DNA of 6,613 nucleotides. Origin: Cycloclasticus sp. Its GTDB lineage: Bacteria; Pseudomonadota; Gammaproteobacteria; Methylococcales; Cycloclasticaceae. Under the pieces are notes generated by a model that searched no databases, had not been told where the DNA came from, and saw nothing but the letters and a program-made list of their open reading frames with translations. The position numbers were made by a program, and so were the translations under genes. How positions within the stretch are numbered: position 1 is the stretch's first letter; each line of letters starts with the position of its first letter. Shown in pieces: positions 1-6,235 of the stretch. The DNA lies in the NCBI GenBank assembly GCA_012960055.1, contig DUCA01000042.1, positions 1 to 6,613 on the forward strand, given 5' to 3'.

Positions 1-492
1 AACAGCTTTTCGAAGTTTTTCGGTATGACAGGTTGGCGAATCGGTTGGTTGATTGTGCCGGAATACGCCGTGTCAGCGGCTACACGGTTAATGCAAAATT
101 TGTATATTGCTGCTCCAACGCATTCACAGTACGCGGCGCTAGCGGCCTTTAATGACGATACGTGGAATATATTGCTACAACGGCGTGGTGAGTTTGAGCA
201 ACGTCGTGATGCGTTATACGACGGCCTAAAAGCGCTAGGTTTTGTGATGGCGAATAAACCGCAAGGTGCTTTTTATATTTATGCCGATTGCAGTGCCTTT
301 ACCGATGATAGTTATGCGTTTGCGCTCGAATTGTTGGACAAAGGCGGGGTAGCAACAACGCCGGGCAAAGACTTTGGGCAGAGCCAACCGGAAAAATATC
401 TTAGGTTCGCTTACACGACAACAATGGAATCCATAGAGTTGGGTTTAGAGCGGATTAAGGGTTTTTTACAGTCTTACAAGAAAGGTGATTAA
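1..492 (+). CDS. Class I PLP-dependent aminotransferase, C-terminal part (5' end outside window)
   Basis: This is the C-terminal 163 residues of a fold-type I aminotransferase, which moves an amino group between an amino acid and a 2-oxo acid in the cytoplasm. The frame is open from the first base, so the ATG at position 25 is internal and not the start. The fragment opens with NSFSKFFGMTGWRIGW, which fits the class I PLP-attachment signature. Fragment Lys5 should form the Schiff base with PLP and Arg13 should contact its phosphate. YLRFAY near fragment residues 133-138 carries the Arg (fragment 135) that binds the substrate carboxylate in aspartate aminotransferase relatives. PQGAFYIYAD around 87-96 is also typical of the subfamily. 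Family members are about 390 residues long, so over half is missing. The substrate cannot be assigned from this part. A 54-residue lipoprotein gene follows 51 nt downstream on the same strand. Confidence 0.95.
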   Translation, partial: NSFSKFFGMTGWRIGWLIVPEYAVSAATRLMQNLYIAAPTHSQYAALAAFNDDTWNILLQRRGEFEQRRDALYDGLKALGFVMANKPQGAFYIYADCSAFTDDSYAFALELLDKGGVATTPGKDFGQSQPEKYLRFAYTTTMESIELGLERIKGFLQSYKKGD

Positions 493-543
493 AACGATGG
501 GGCGTTTCACAAAGCAGTACGATGAACGGTGTATGATGAGGCC

Positions 544-708
544 ATGAATAAATTGAATTTGAAGATAGCGTTGTTATTTTTTACAGCGGCGATATTAAAC
601 GGTTGCTCCATTATTTCTACGGTGGATACGGTTGTTGGTGTGGCTTTATTACCGGTAAAAGCAGGCGTGGCGGTGGTGGAAGCGGTCATACCCGATGGAG
701 ATGATTAG
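544..708 (+). CDS. Small predicted lipoprotein, 54 residues
   Basis: This short frame starts at ATG 544 and ends at TAG 706-708. It begins MNKLNLKIALLFF: two lysines, a hydrophobic stretch, then the lipobox-like LNGC with Cys21 as the expected lipidated residue. The mature part would be only 34 residues, rich in Val, Ala and Thr, and ends in the acidic tail PDGDD. This build (short signal peptide, Cys, Val/Thr-rich segment, acidic end) is seen in several uncharacterised proteobacterial small lipoproteins; I cannot name the family with certainty. A GAGG at 538-541 lies too close to the ATG for a normal Shine-Dalgarno site. GTG 529 is a possible in-frame alternative start, but it gives a less standard signal peptide. 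TATGAT at 532-537 resembles a -10 box and would place transcription start at or near the ATG. Cotranscription with the aminotransferase is the other option. The gene ends one base from the convergent galE stop. Function unknown. Confidence 0.6.
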   Translation: MNKLNLKIALLFFTAAILNGCSIISTVDTVVGVALLPVKAGVAVVEAVIPDGDD

Positions 709-709
709 C

Positions 710-1696
710 CTACTTGCCGGATAATTTTTTTTCCCAAGCCAGGGATGTTTTTACGATAAGGTTTAAGTCGTCAAATTGGGGTTGCCAACCTATTGTTTGG
801 CGGATTTTCTTGGCAACCGAAATCAGTTCGGCTGGGTCACCTGCGCGGCGCGGCATTTCTTCAACAGGAATGGGCGTACCGTTTTCCTTGTTTATCGCGT
901 CAATCACTTCTCTAACGCTAAAGCCGTGCCCGTAACCGCAGTTAAGTGTCGTGGATTCGCCATTATTTCTTAAGTAATCAAGCGCATTAATGTGGGCAGC
1001 AGCGAGGTCGGAAACATGAATATAATCACGAATACCGGTGCCATCGGGTGTTGGGTAATCTGTTCCAAACACCAATAATTTGTCACGTTTACCGATGGCA
1101 ACTTCCGCGGCTACTTTAATCAGTAGCGTTGCATTTTTAGTTGACTGGCCTATTTGCCCATCGGGGTCAGAACCGGCGACATTGAAGTAACGCAAAATAA
1201 CGTGATTTAAATCGCTTGCTAGGGATAAATCACGAATCATCTGTTCACTCATCAACTTTGAACTACCGTAGGGGTTAATGGGTGCTTTTGGCGTGTCTTC
1301 GGAAGCAAAGCCGGTTTCAAGTTCGCCATACACGGCCGCAGTGGAACTGAAAATAAAGTGCTTAATACCGGCTTCGGCACAGCATTCAAGTAAATTACGA
1401 GTGCAGCAGGTATTGTTTTGGTAGTACTTGAGTGGGTTTTCTACCGATTCTGGAACAATGGTATGGGCGGCAAAGTGCAGCACAGATTCGACATTGTATT
1501 CTTCAAGAATCTTTTGGACGAGCGCCTTGTCTCCGGTGTTACCGTTAATCAATTTACCCTGTAAAATGGACTCTTCAAAGCCGGTTGAAAGGTCGTCTAA
1601 GACAACGATATTTTCGTTGCGTTCACCGAGTAATTTAACCACATGGCTGCCGATATAACCGGCACCGCCGGTGACGAGAATGGATGTGCCTTTCAT
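710..1696 (-). CDS. galE: UDP-glucose 4-epimerase GalE
   Basis: GalE (EC 5.1.3.2) interconverts UDP-glucose and UDP-galactose using tightly bound NAD+, feeding the Leloir pathway and surface polysaccharide precursors in the cytoplasm. The protein is 328 residues, near the usual 330-340. It is an extended SDR enzyme: the Rossmann motif GGAGYIG covers residues 10-16, and DD at 34-35 ends the second strand where the adenosine ribose is bound. FSSTAAVYG covers 116-124, with Thr119 at the place of E. coli Ser124. The catalytic pair is Tyr143 and Lys147 in YGSSK. FGTDYPTPDGTGIRDYIHV further on is characteristic of GalE within the family. The frame extends upstream to 1777, but the start at 1696 is preferred: it has AGGAG at a 7-nt spacing, and the protein starts directly before the Rossmann strand. 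Its ATG overlaps the moeA stop (ATGA), which suggests translational coupling. The end is convergent with the small lipoprotein gene, with 1 nt between. Confidence 0.97.
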   Translation of the reverse strand: MKGTSILVTGGAGYIGSHVVKLLGERNENIVVLDDLSTGFEESILQGKLINGNTGDKALVQKILEEYNVESVLHFAAHTIVPESVENPLKYYQNNTCCTRNLLECCAEAGIKHFIFSSTAAVYGELETGFASEDTPKAPINPYGSSKLMSEQMIRDLSLASDLNHVILRYFNVAGSDPDGQIGQSTKNATLLIKVAAEVAIGKRDKLLVFGTDYPTPDGTGIRDYIHVSDLAAAHINALDYLRNNGESTTLNCGYGHGFSVREVIDAINKENGTPIPVEEMPRRAGDPAELISVAKKIRQTIGWQPQFDDLNLIVKTSLAWEKKLSGK

Positions 1697-2922
1697 AAAG
1701 ATACTCCTAGTAATTGAATGTTGACGGTTTGTCCTTTGCTGATATCGCCGATGTGCTGCTCTAATATGATGAAACAATTGGCTTTAGACATGGAACTAAG
1801 CATATGAGAGCCTTGCCATCCCGTTGGGCTAACGAATATATTGCCGTCAATATTCTTGGCGATGCCTCGTTGAAACTCGATGCGTCCGGGCTGTTTTTTA
1901 ATGTTGTCAGTGGTGGTAGCCTGCAGCGTGATGGGCTGTTGGGGTGTTTGATGTCCCATCAGTTTGTTTATCGCTGGTAAAACGACTTGTTTGAACGTCA
2001 CCATAACGGACACGGGATTGCCCGGTAAACCAAAAAAAGCGGTGTCGTTAATTGAGCCGAAAACCAAGGGTTTGCCCGGTTTAATAGCAATTTTCCAGAG
2101 ATTGATCTTACCGATTTTCGCCAGAATATCGGTAATAAAATCAGCTTCTCCAACAGAAACTCCGCCACTGGTAATAATCATGTTGCAGTGTTTAGAGGCT
2201 GCTAGTAGTGCGGCCTCTACGGCATCTGGGGTATCCGCAATAACCCCCATGTCGACGGGGATAACGCCCGCTTCTTCAAGCATAGCGTGTAATGTATAGC
2301 GGTTACTGTCAAAGATTTGCCCTAGCGCGGGTTGTGAACCAATGGAAACAAGTTCATCGCCGGTTGAGAAATAGCCAACGGTCATCTTTTTAAAAACAGC
2401 AACGTCAGCAACGCCGCATGAAGCGAGTAGGCCAATGTCGGCAGATTTTAGGGCATCGCCTTTCATAAAGAGGGTTTGACCTTTTTTCGTGTCATCAGCA
2501 ATGTTTCTAATATTTTCATTAGCGTTAACTGCTTGGTTGACTTTGATGGAGTGGTTAATCAGTGTGATATTTTCTTGCATAACCACGCAGTCACAATCAT
2601 CTGGCACATACGCGCCGGTGAAAATCCGTATGCACTCGCCGTGCGATATTTGCCCTGTGTATGGCTTACCCGCCCATGATGTTCCAACAACGTTTAGATC
2701 GGCTTTTTTTGAGTCGGTCGAATGCATCGCATAGCCATCCATGGACGAGTTTCTGAAACTTGGGATATCAATAGCAGATTGAATATCCTGATAGACAATG
2801 CGGTTTAACGCTTTTTTAAGCGATAGACGTTCGTAACTAGGTTGAGAGGGCAATGCGCTCAGTATTTGGCTAAGAGCTTGTTGAAGAGTTAATAAGTCAG
2901 GTGTGGCGCAAGAGTCAATCAT
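1693..2922 (-). CDS. moeA: Molybdopterin molybdenumtransferase MoeA
   Basis: MoeA inserts molybdate into adenylated molybdopterin, releasing AMP, to make the molybdenum cofactor in the cytoplasm. The protein is 409 residues, matching the usual length of about 410. Visible motifs in order: NSSMDGYAM around 58-66 (Asp62 corresponds to the functionally important E. coli Asp59), RIFTGAYVP at 99-107, FSTGDEL at 185-191 (Glu190 corresponds to E. coli Glu188), TSGGVSVGEADF at 251-262 in the MoCF-like domain, KPGKPLVFG at 281-289, and GLPGNPVSVMVTF at 298-310. The C-terminal beta domain follows (about 330-409). All key residues that I can place are present, so it should be active. The start overlaps the end of mobB by 8 nt and the stop overlaps the galE start by 4 nt. 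Both overlaps indicate one operon. Only a weak GAG-type ribosome site precedes the ATG, so translation may depend on mobB translation. The partner MogA/MoaB that adenylates molybdopterin is not in the window. Confidence 0.98.
   Translation of the reverse strand: MIDSCATPDLLTLQQALSQILSALPSQPSYERLSLKKALNRIVYQDIQSAIDIPSFRNSSMDGYAMHSTDSKKADLNVVGTSWAGKPYTGQISHGECIRIFTGAYVPDDCDCVVMQENITLINHSIKVNQAVNANENIRNIADDTKKGQTLFMKGDALKSADIGLLASCGVADVAVFKKMTVGYFSTGDELVSIGSQPALGQIFDSNRYTLHAMLEEAGVIPVDMGVIADTPDAVEAALLAASKHCNMIITSGGVSVGEADFITDILAKIGKINLWKIAIKPGKPLVFGSINDTAFFGLPGNPVSVMVTFKQVVLPAINKLMGHQTPQQPITLQATTTDNIKKQPGRIEFQRGIAKNIDGNIFVSPTGWQGSHMLSSMSKANCFIILEQHIGDISKGQTVNIQLLGVSL
1704..1708 (-). promoter_or_regulatory. 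Shine-Dalgarno site of galE
   Basis: AGGAG on the minus strand lies 7 nt before the galE ATG at 1696 and inside the last codons of moeA. It supports this start over upstream in-frame starts as far as 1777, and permits reinitiation after moeA. Confidence 0.75.
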
Positions 2923-3442
2923 TATCGCTCGATACTAAAAACTGATGGCTTATAAAGTTAGCGATTTGTTCTGGGTTGTTGATGTCGAGAACTAAAAGGG
3001 GAGCCGTTACGTCGCTATTGCTGGCGATAGCAATGATTGTGTCATCGTCAGGATGTAAGAATGCTGAGTTCAATTCAGCTCTATGCAACTCTATTTTAGG
3101 AAATTCTTCGTGTTTGAAGCCTTCGACGATGACTAAATCAACAGAGCCAACGGGGAAACAGTACAGTTGTTCAGCCAAGGTAGGGTCGCCTGAAGATAAT
3201 TCAGTGATCACTGCGCGTCGGTGGCTTGATATCAGTACAACAGGGGAGGCGCCTGCTTTTCTTAGGCGGTAGCTGTCTTTGCCGGGTTGGTCAATATCAA
3301 AGTTGTGATGACTGTGTTTGACTAAACCAACCTTAATGCCGCGCTCATTCAAGATAGGAATGAGGCGGCTTAATAAAGTTGTTTTACCCGTGCCGCTGTT
3401 AGCTGCGAAGCCAAGAACAGGCGGTGAAACGTTATCACTCAT
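2915..3442 (-). CDS. mobB: Molybdopterin-guanine dinucleotide biosynthesis adaptor MobB
   Basis: MobB is a small GTP-binding P-loop protein that assists MobA in attaching GMP to molybdenum cofactor, producing the MGD form used by DMSO-reductase-family enzymes such as formate dehydrogenases and nitrate reductases. The protein is 175 residues, the usual length. ANSGTGKT at 14-21 is the Walker A loop with Lys20. KHSHHNFDIDQPGKDSYR at about 42-59 is the strongly conserved MobB signature. VDLVIVEGFKHEEFPKIELHR begins at 101 and contains the Walker-B-like segment and the conserved EGFK. The start is fixed by an in-frame TAG at 3452-3454 just upstream of the ATG. No good Shine-Dalgarno is visible in the 23-nt gap after nhaD, so coupling to nhaD translation or low expression is possible. 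The end overlaps moeA by 8 nt. MobA is not in the window. In some bacteria mobB and moeA are adjacent or fused, which fits this pairing. Confidence 0.97.
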   Translation of the reverse strand: MSDNVSPPVLGFAANSGTGKTTLLSRLIPILNERGIKVGLVKHSHHNFDIDQPGKDSYRLRKAGASPVVLISSHRRAVITELSSGDPTLAEQLYCFPVGSVDLVIVEGFKHEEFPKIELHRAELNSAFLHPDDDTIIAIASNSDVTAPLLVLDINNPEQIANFISHQFLVSSDND

Positions 3443-3465
3443 TGAGTTGCACTAAATATTATTGC

Positions 3466-4911
3466 TTAGAAGTGGGCAGCATTAACCCACATATGAACGT
3501 AGATGCTGGCAACATAGCCCAGCGCGATTACAGGCGTCCATTTAAGGTGAGAGGCAAATGTATAGATGCCCCGTGCTTGACCCATAAGGGCCACGCCAGC
3601 CGCTGAACCGATGGATAATAAGCTGCCGCCTACACCAGCAGTTAGTGTGACCAATAACCACTGACCATGAGACATATCAGGCTGCATGGTTAAAACGGCA
3701 AACATGACAGGGATATTATCGACAATCGCAGATAAAACGCCGACGATAATATTAGCCGTTGTGGGGCCTAATTGACCGTACATGGCTTCGGATACCATGC
3801 CTAAGTAGCCAATAAAACCAAGGCCGCCAACAGCCATGATGACACCGTAGAAGAAGAACAAAGTGTCCCACTCTGCGCCCGCTACTTTATCGAATACATC
3901 GAAACCTTTTGGTTTTGACGTGTGGCGCTCAGAACTTTCAACATCCATGCTTTCTTGAAAACTATTTTCACTGTAAGTCTGCTCATCTGAAACAGTTCTT
4001 TTTAAGTAATAACCAAAGAATTTCAAATACGCCAAGCCAGTCATCATGCCGATAGCCGGTGGTAAGTGTAAGAAGTTATGGAAGCTTACGGCTGTAGCAA
4101 TAGTTAGCAAGAATAAAACAACGATGATAATACCGCCTCGTTTCATCGTCAGATCTTCGTCTTCAATAGGGTCTGGTGAGCCAGATGGGATAAAGAAATG
4201 CATGATGGCTGCGGGTACGACAAAGTTCACCACTGACGGTAAGAATAAAGCGAAGAACTCGCTGAATTGCACGATACCTTTTTGCCAAACCATCAAAGTG
4301 GTAATGTCACCAAATGGGCTAAATGCACCGCCAGCGTTCGCGCCAACAACAATTGTTATGCAAGAAATAGCAACAAACTTGGGTTCTTTTGAGCCGACCG
4401 TTAAGGCAACGGTACACATAATTAAAGCCGTTGTTAGGTTATCTGCCACCGGCGATATAAAGAAGGAAAGGATGCCGAGCAACCAGAATAATGCTTTGTA
4501 GCTAAAGGCTTTTTCAACCAACCAGCCTCTTAGGGCATCAAATACGCCGCGCTCAATCATCGCGTTGATGTAGGTCATCGCAACCAGTAAGAAGAAGAAT
4601 AGCTCTGAGTATTCAAGGAAGTTATGTCGTATAGCAATTTCAGCCGCGTGATCAAAGCCGTTCTGTTGGTAAACAATGGCAATCATTATCCAAATAAGGC
4701 CTGCGGCTAGTAATACAGGCTTGGATTTGCGCAAGTGTAATTGTTCTTCAAAAATAACTAAGGTGTATGCGACAACAAACACGACTAACGCCATATAACC
4801 AACGGTATGATCGGTAAGATCAAGTTGTGGGTGCTCACGAGTAGCAGCAGAGAAAGCTAATGTCGGTAAGAAAATAAACAGAAGAGCGGTAAAGCGGGCT
4901 ACAAGATTCAT
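3466..4911 (-). CDS. nhaD: NhaD-type Na+/H+ antiporter
   Basis: NhaD is an inner-membrane antiporter that exports Na+ (and usually Li+) in exchange for H+; it belongs to the ion transporter (IT) superfamily and is typical of halophilic and marine bacteria. The protein is 481 residues, a normal length. It starts with a hydrophobic signal-like segment (1-20) and has about 12 further membrane spans by eye. Conserved blocks: SPVADNLTTALIMC at 153-166 (Asp157, Asn158), GANAGGAFSPFGDITT at 190-205 (Asn192, Asp202, Thr204, Thr205), SAIVDNIPVM at 394-403 (Ser394, Asn399), and GGSLLSIGSAAG at 428-439 (Ser433, Ser436). From memory, these match polar residues found important by mutagenesis in Vibrio cholerae NhaD. 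A hydrophilic, acidic and serine-rich loop spans about 305-345. The start has AAGGA at good spacing and an in-frame TAG directly upstream. It is the first gene of the nhaD-mobB-moeA-galE cluster and diverges from the exported-protein gene. Confidence 0.95.
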   Translation of the reverse strand: MNLVARFTALLFIFLPTLAFSAATREHPQLDLTDHTVGYMALVVFVVAYTLVIFEEQLHLRKSKPVLLAAGLIWIMIAIVYQQNGFDHAAEIAIRHNFLEYSELFFFLLVAMTYINAMIERGVFDALRGWLVEKAFSYKALFWLLGILSFFISPVADNLTTALIMCTVALTVGSKEPKFVAISCITIVVGANAGGAFSPFGDITTLMVWQKGIVQFSEFFALFLPSVVNFVVPAAIMHFFIPSGSPDPIEDEDLTMKRGGIIIVVLFLLTIATAVSFHNFLHLPPAIGMMTGLAYLKFFGYYLKRTVSDEQTYSENSFQESMDVESSERHTSKPKGFDVFDKVAGAEWDTLFFFYGVIMAVGGLGFIGYLGMVSEAMYGQLGPTTANIIVGVLSAIVDNIPVMFAVLTMQPDMSHGQWLLVTLTAGVGGSLLSIGSAAGVALMGQARGIYTFASHLKWTPVIALGYVASIYVHMWVNAAHF

Positions 4912-4918
4912 CTAGACG

Positions 4919-4923
4919 TCCTT
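4919..4923 (-). promoter_or_regulatory. Shine-Dalgarno site of nhaD
   Basis: AAGGA on the minus strand lies 7 nt before the nhaD ATG. Together with the in-frame TAG at 4912-4914 it fixes the NhaD N-terminus. Confidence 0.7.
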
Positions 4924-4965
4924 AGGGTTTGTGTAGAGCAATAAGAAAAAGACAATAAAGTGCGC

Positions 4966-4994
4966 ATTGTATAATGGCAATCGTCTCTCAACAA
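4966..4994 (-). promoter_or_regulatory. Candidate sigma-70 promoter of the nhaD operon
   Basis: Read on the minus strand, TACAAT (4971-4966, five of six matches to TATAAT) is preceded by TTGTTG (4994-4989) with a 17-bp spacer. The -35 matches only three of six positions. Transcription would start near 4959, giving a leader of about 48 nt, too short for a known class of riboswitch. A plus-strand TATAAT overlaps at 4970-4975 but has no matching -35. No known sodium or pH regulator site was recognised. Confidence 0.35.
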
Positions 4995-5064
4995 ACTTAA
5001 AATACGTAAGATTCAAACGATGGGGCGATGTTTTTTTAAGTTAAAGGGGGATATGGGCATATTG

Positions 5065-5092
5065 TTGAACTTATCAGTATTTTAAATACACT
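5065..5092 (+). promoter_or_regulatory. Candidate promoter of the exported-protein gene
   Basis: TTGAAC (5065-5070) and TACACT (5087-5092) are separated by 16 bp, each matching four of six consensus positions. Transcription would start near 5099, after the ATG at 5095 and before the ATG at 5122. This agrees with 5122 being the true start. The call is weak because the region is AT-rich and such matches are common. Confidence 0.28.
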
Positions 5093-5108
5093 TAATGAGA
5101 TTAATAAC

Positions 5109-5113
5109 AGGGA
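5109..5113 (+). promoter_or_regulatory. Shine-Dalgarno site deciding the start at 5122
   Basis: AGGGA lies 8 nt before ATG 5122. The earlier in-frame ATG at 5095 has no purine-rich sequence at the right distance, and would add nine residues in front of a well-formed signal peptide. Confidence 0.65.
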
Positions 5114-5121
5114 TTTTTAGA

Positions 5122-5682
5122 ATGAGAATATTTTTGCTTGGCTTAGTGTTTATCGGCAATTATGCGTTTGCACATGGCAATCTTGATACCAAGAACGGGG
5201 CTTGTACCTTAATGATTGGTAAGGATCGTGGGATTCATCTCACAGCCTATCAACCCTCAACCCAAGAGGGTGAAGTGTATTGCCAGCAAGCTCCAGACTT
5301 GGTTGAAACAACGATTGTATTGGACTTTATGGAAGAAGATTCGAAGAAATTAGCCTTCTCATTTTCAATCGGTTACATGAATGAGGATGTATTTGAACCT
5401 ATAAGCGCACTGCCTTTAGATAGTTACCGAAAAGGCTCGATGTTGTTGAAATTCACCCCGAAGGTTAAAGGAAGGTACCACGGCAAAGTATTGTATTTAG
5501 ATAAAGATGGCCACGATACAACTCGGGACTTTGATTTCTATATAGGCCAGCGCCACCCGAATAGCTCAGAGCCGACCAGTACGCAGCAAATTGTTAAATG
5601 GATAGCGATATTTCTAGTTGTTTTTGGCGGGATTTATATTATTTATACCAAGCGAGTGAACAGAGAAGAAGACGAATTTTAG
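5122..5682 (+). CDS. Exported, C-terminally anchored protein with mature N-terminal His; function unknown
   Basis: The 186-residue protein starts with a short signal peptide (1-17) ending in the type I cleavage site AFA. The mature chain would therefore begin H18-G19. Two cysteines, Cys28 and Cys54, could form a disulfide. Between them lie MIG (31-33) and HLTAYQP (39-45), followed by TIVLDF at 64-69. GRYHGKV at 117-123 resembles a late strand of a small beta-sandwich domain. Residues about 157-175 form one membrane span followed by the charged tail KRVNREEDEF. The expected topology is a periplasmic domain of about 140 residues held in the inner membrane. I recall uncharacterised exported proteins of methane and ammonia oxidisers and other proteobacteria with a similar HG...C...IG...YQP...VLD pattern, but cannot verify the family. 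A free N-terminal His is used to bind copper in CopC, PmoB and LPMO proteins; a copper role here is only an inference. The gene is divergent from nhaD, with about 210 bp shared upstream. Confidence 0.85.
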   Translation: MRIFLLGLVFIGNYAFAHGNLDTKNGACTLMIGKDRGIHLTAYQPSTQEGEVYCQQAPDLVETTIVLDFMEEDSKKLAFSFSIGYMNEDVFEPISALPLDSYRKGSMLLKFTPKVKGRYHGKVLYLDKDGHDTTRDFDFYIGQRHPNSSEPTSTQQIVKWIAIFLVVFGGIYIIYTKRVNREEDEF

Positions 5683-5754
5683 ACGCCATGGCTTTGAGAG
5701 GGAAAGTCGTTCCAAGCCGTGTTAGTAGAAGTAGTGGTGTTGTTAGAGAAAGGC

Positions 5755-5790
5755 CTAAGAAGCCAAGTCTAAGAAGCCAAGTCTAAGAAG
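5755..5790 (+). repeat. 14-bp tandem direct repeat, about 2.6 copies
   Basis: CTAAGAAGCCAAGT occurs perfectly at 5755-5768 and 5769-5782, followed by a partial third copy, CTAAGAAG, at 5783-5790. The unit length is not a multiple of three, so a change of copy number shifts any reading frame crossing it. The copies are identical, which suggests recent duplication by slippage. Confidence 0.9.
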
Positions 5791-6211
5791 TAAGGGAAAG
5801 TTGCTTCAGTTAATGTGACTTTTACGTCCACTGATTTCGAGGGATGATAGGACCGTGGTCTTCAGCGCAAATAAAAAATTCACGTCTAGCGCCAATCCAC
5901 CTCATACGACGGGTGATGATGATTAAATTGTCGTTAAAGATTGCGTGCTTGAAATCTACTCGTTTACGTTTAAGGAAACTGGTTAGAGATGGGCTCAAAG
6001 CGTTTATTGAGTGGTCAGGTTGGGGAAATGGACATTTCAGATACGTTGCGTAAACACCTCGCTAGAAGGAGTTCGGTTGATGAATTCTTCAGCATTAAAG
6101 ATTTTGTGGGTCGCCATATTAAAGACTATGCCAGTCCAAAAACTAAACAGGGTAGTCGGGGTGTGGCTTGTTCCTTTGGCGAAAAAAACAACACTCACGT
6201 TGACTACACGG

Positions 6212-6229
6212 CGTTATTAATAAATAACG
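6212..6229. terminator. Small AT-rich hairpin downstream of rbgA, possible weak terminator
   Basis: CGTTATT (6212-6218) and AATAACG (6223-6229) form a perfect 7-bp inverted repeat with a 4-nt loop. It lies 6 nt past the rbgA stop. The stem has only two G-C pairs, and on the minus strand no T-run follows. On the plus strand AAATATTTATTT follows. Efficient termination is doubtful in either direction. Confidence 0.25.
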
Positions 6230-6235
6230 AAATAT

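Larger units (their letters stand above)
5683..6235. other. Stretch of 553 bp without a convincing gene; possible decayed coding sequence
   Basis: No frame on either strand is open across this stretch. On the plus strand a 32-codon frame runs from ATG 5688 to TAA 5784-5786. It encodes a very basic peptide (PKKPSLRS near its end) and is closed within the tandem repeat. Removing one 14-bp unit would extend that frame to TGA 5817. Further plus-strand fragments lie in different frames: VNVTFTSTDFEG before a stop at about 5844, a 69-codon frame at 5844-6053, and a frame open from 5974 to 6351 that runs into the opposite-strand rbgA gene. Weak ribosome sites, frame changes and no recognisable domain argue against intact genes. 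A frameshifted remnant is possible but unproven. No tRNA or known structural RNA was recognised. The minus strand shows frequent stops in all frames. Confidence 0.45.

Noticed and set aside
507..689. 60-codon minus-strand frame
   Set aside because: It is the antisense shadow of the small lipoprotein gene, which has a clear lipobox and fits the gap between its neighbours.
709..731. Terminator for the lipoprotein gene using the T8 run at 724-731
   Set aside because: No stable stem precedes the T-run. The run is explained by the codons GAA AAA AAA at the end of galE on the other strand.
1697..1777. N-terminal extension of GalE by 27 residues to the ATG at 1777
   Set aside because: The extension is basic and lies in another frame of moeA. 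The start at 1696 has a good Shine-Dalgarno site, an ATGA overlap with moeA and the normal GalE N-terminus.
1964..2299. 111-codon plus-strand reading frame
   Set aside because: It is antisense to the conserved MoeA core, with no ribosome site or recognisable protein features.
4046..4501. 151-codon plus-strand reading frame
   Set aside because: It lies fully antisense to the well-conserved membrane core of nhaD, is composed of reverse-complement codons of it and shows no domain.
4912..4965. Riboswitch in the nhaD leader
   Set aside because: The predicted leader is about 50 nt, AT-rich and without a clear multi-stem fold, too short for known ion-sensing riboswitches.
5844..6053. 69-codon plus-strand frame
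   Set aside because: It has a biased basic composition and no recognisable domain, and it overlaps other frames of equal quality. It is kept only as part of the possible decayed region.
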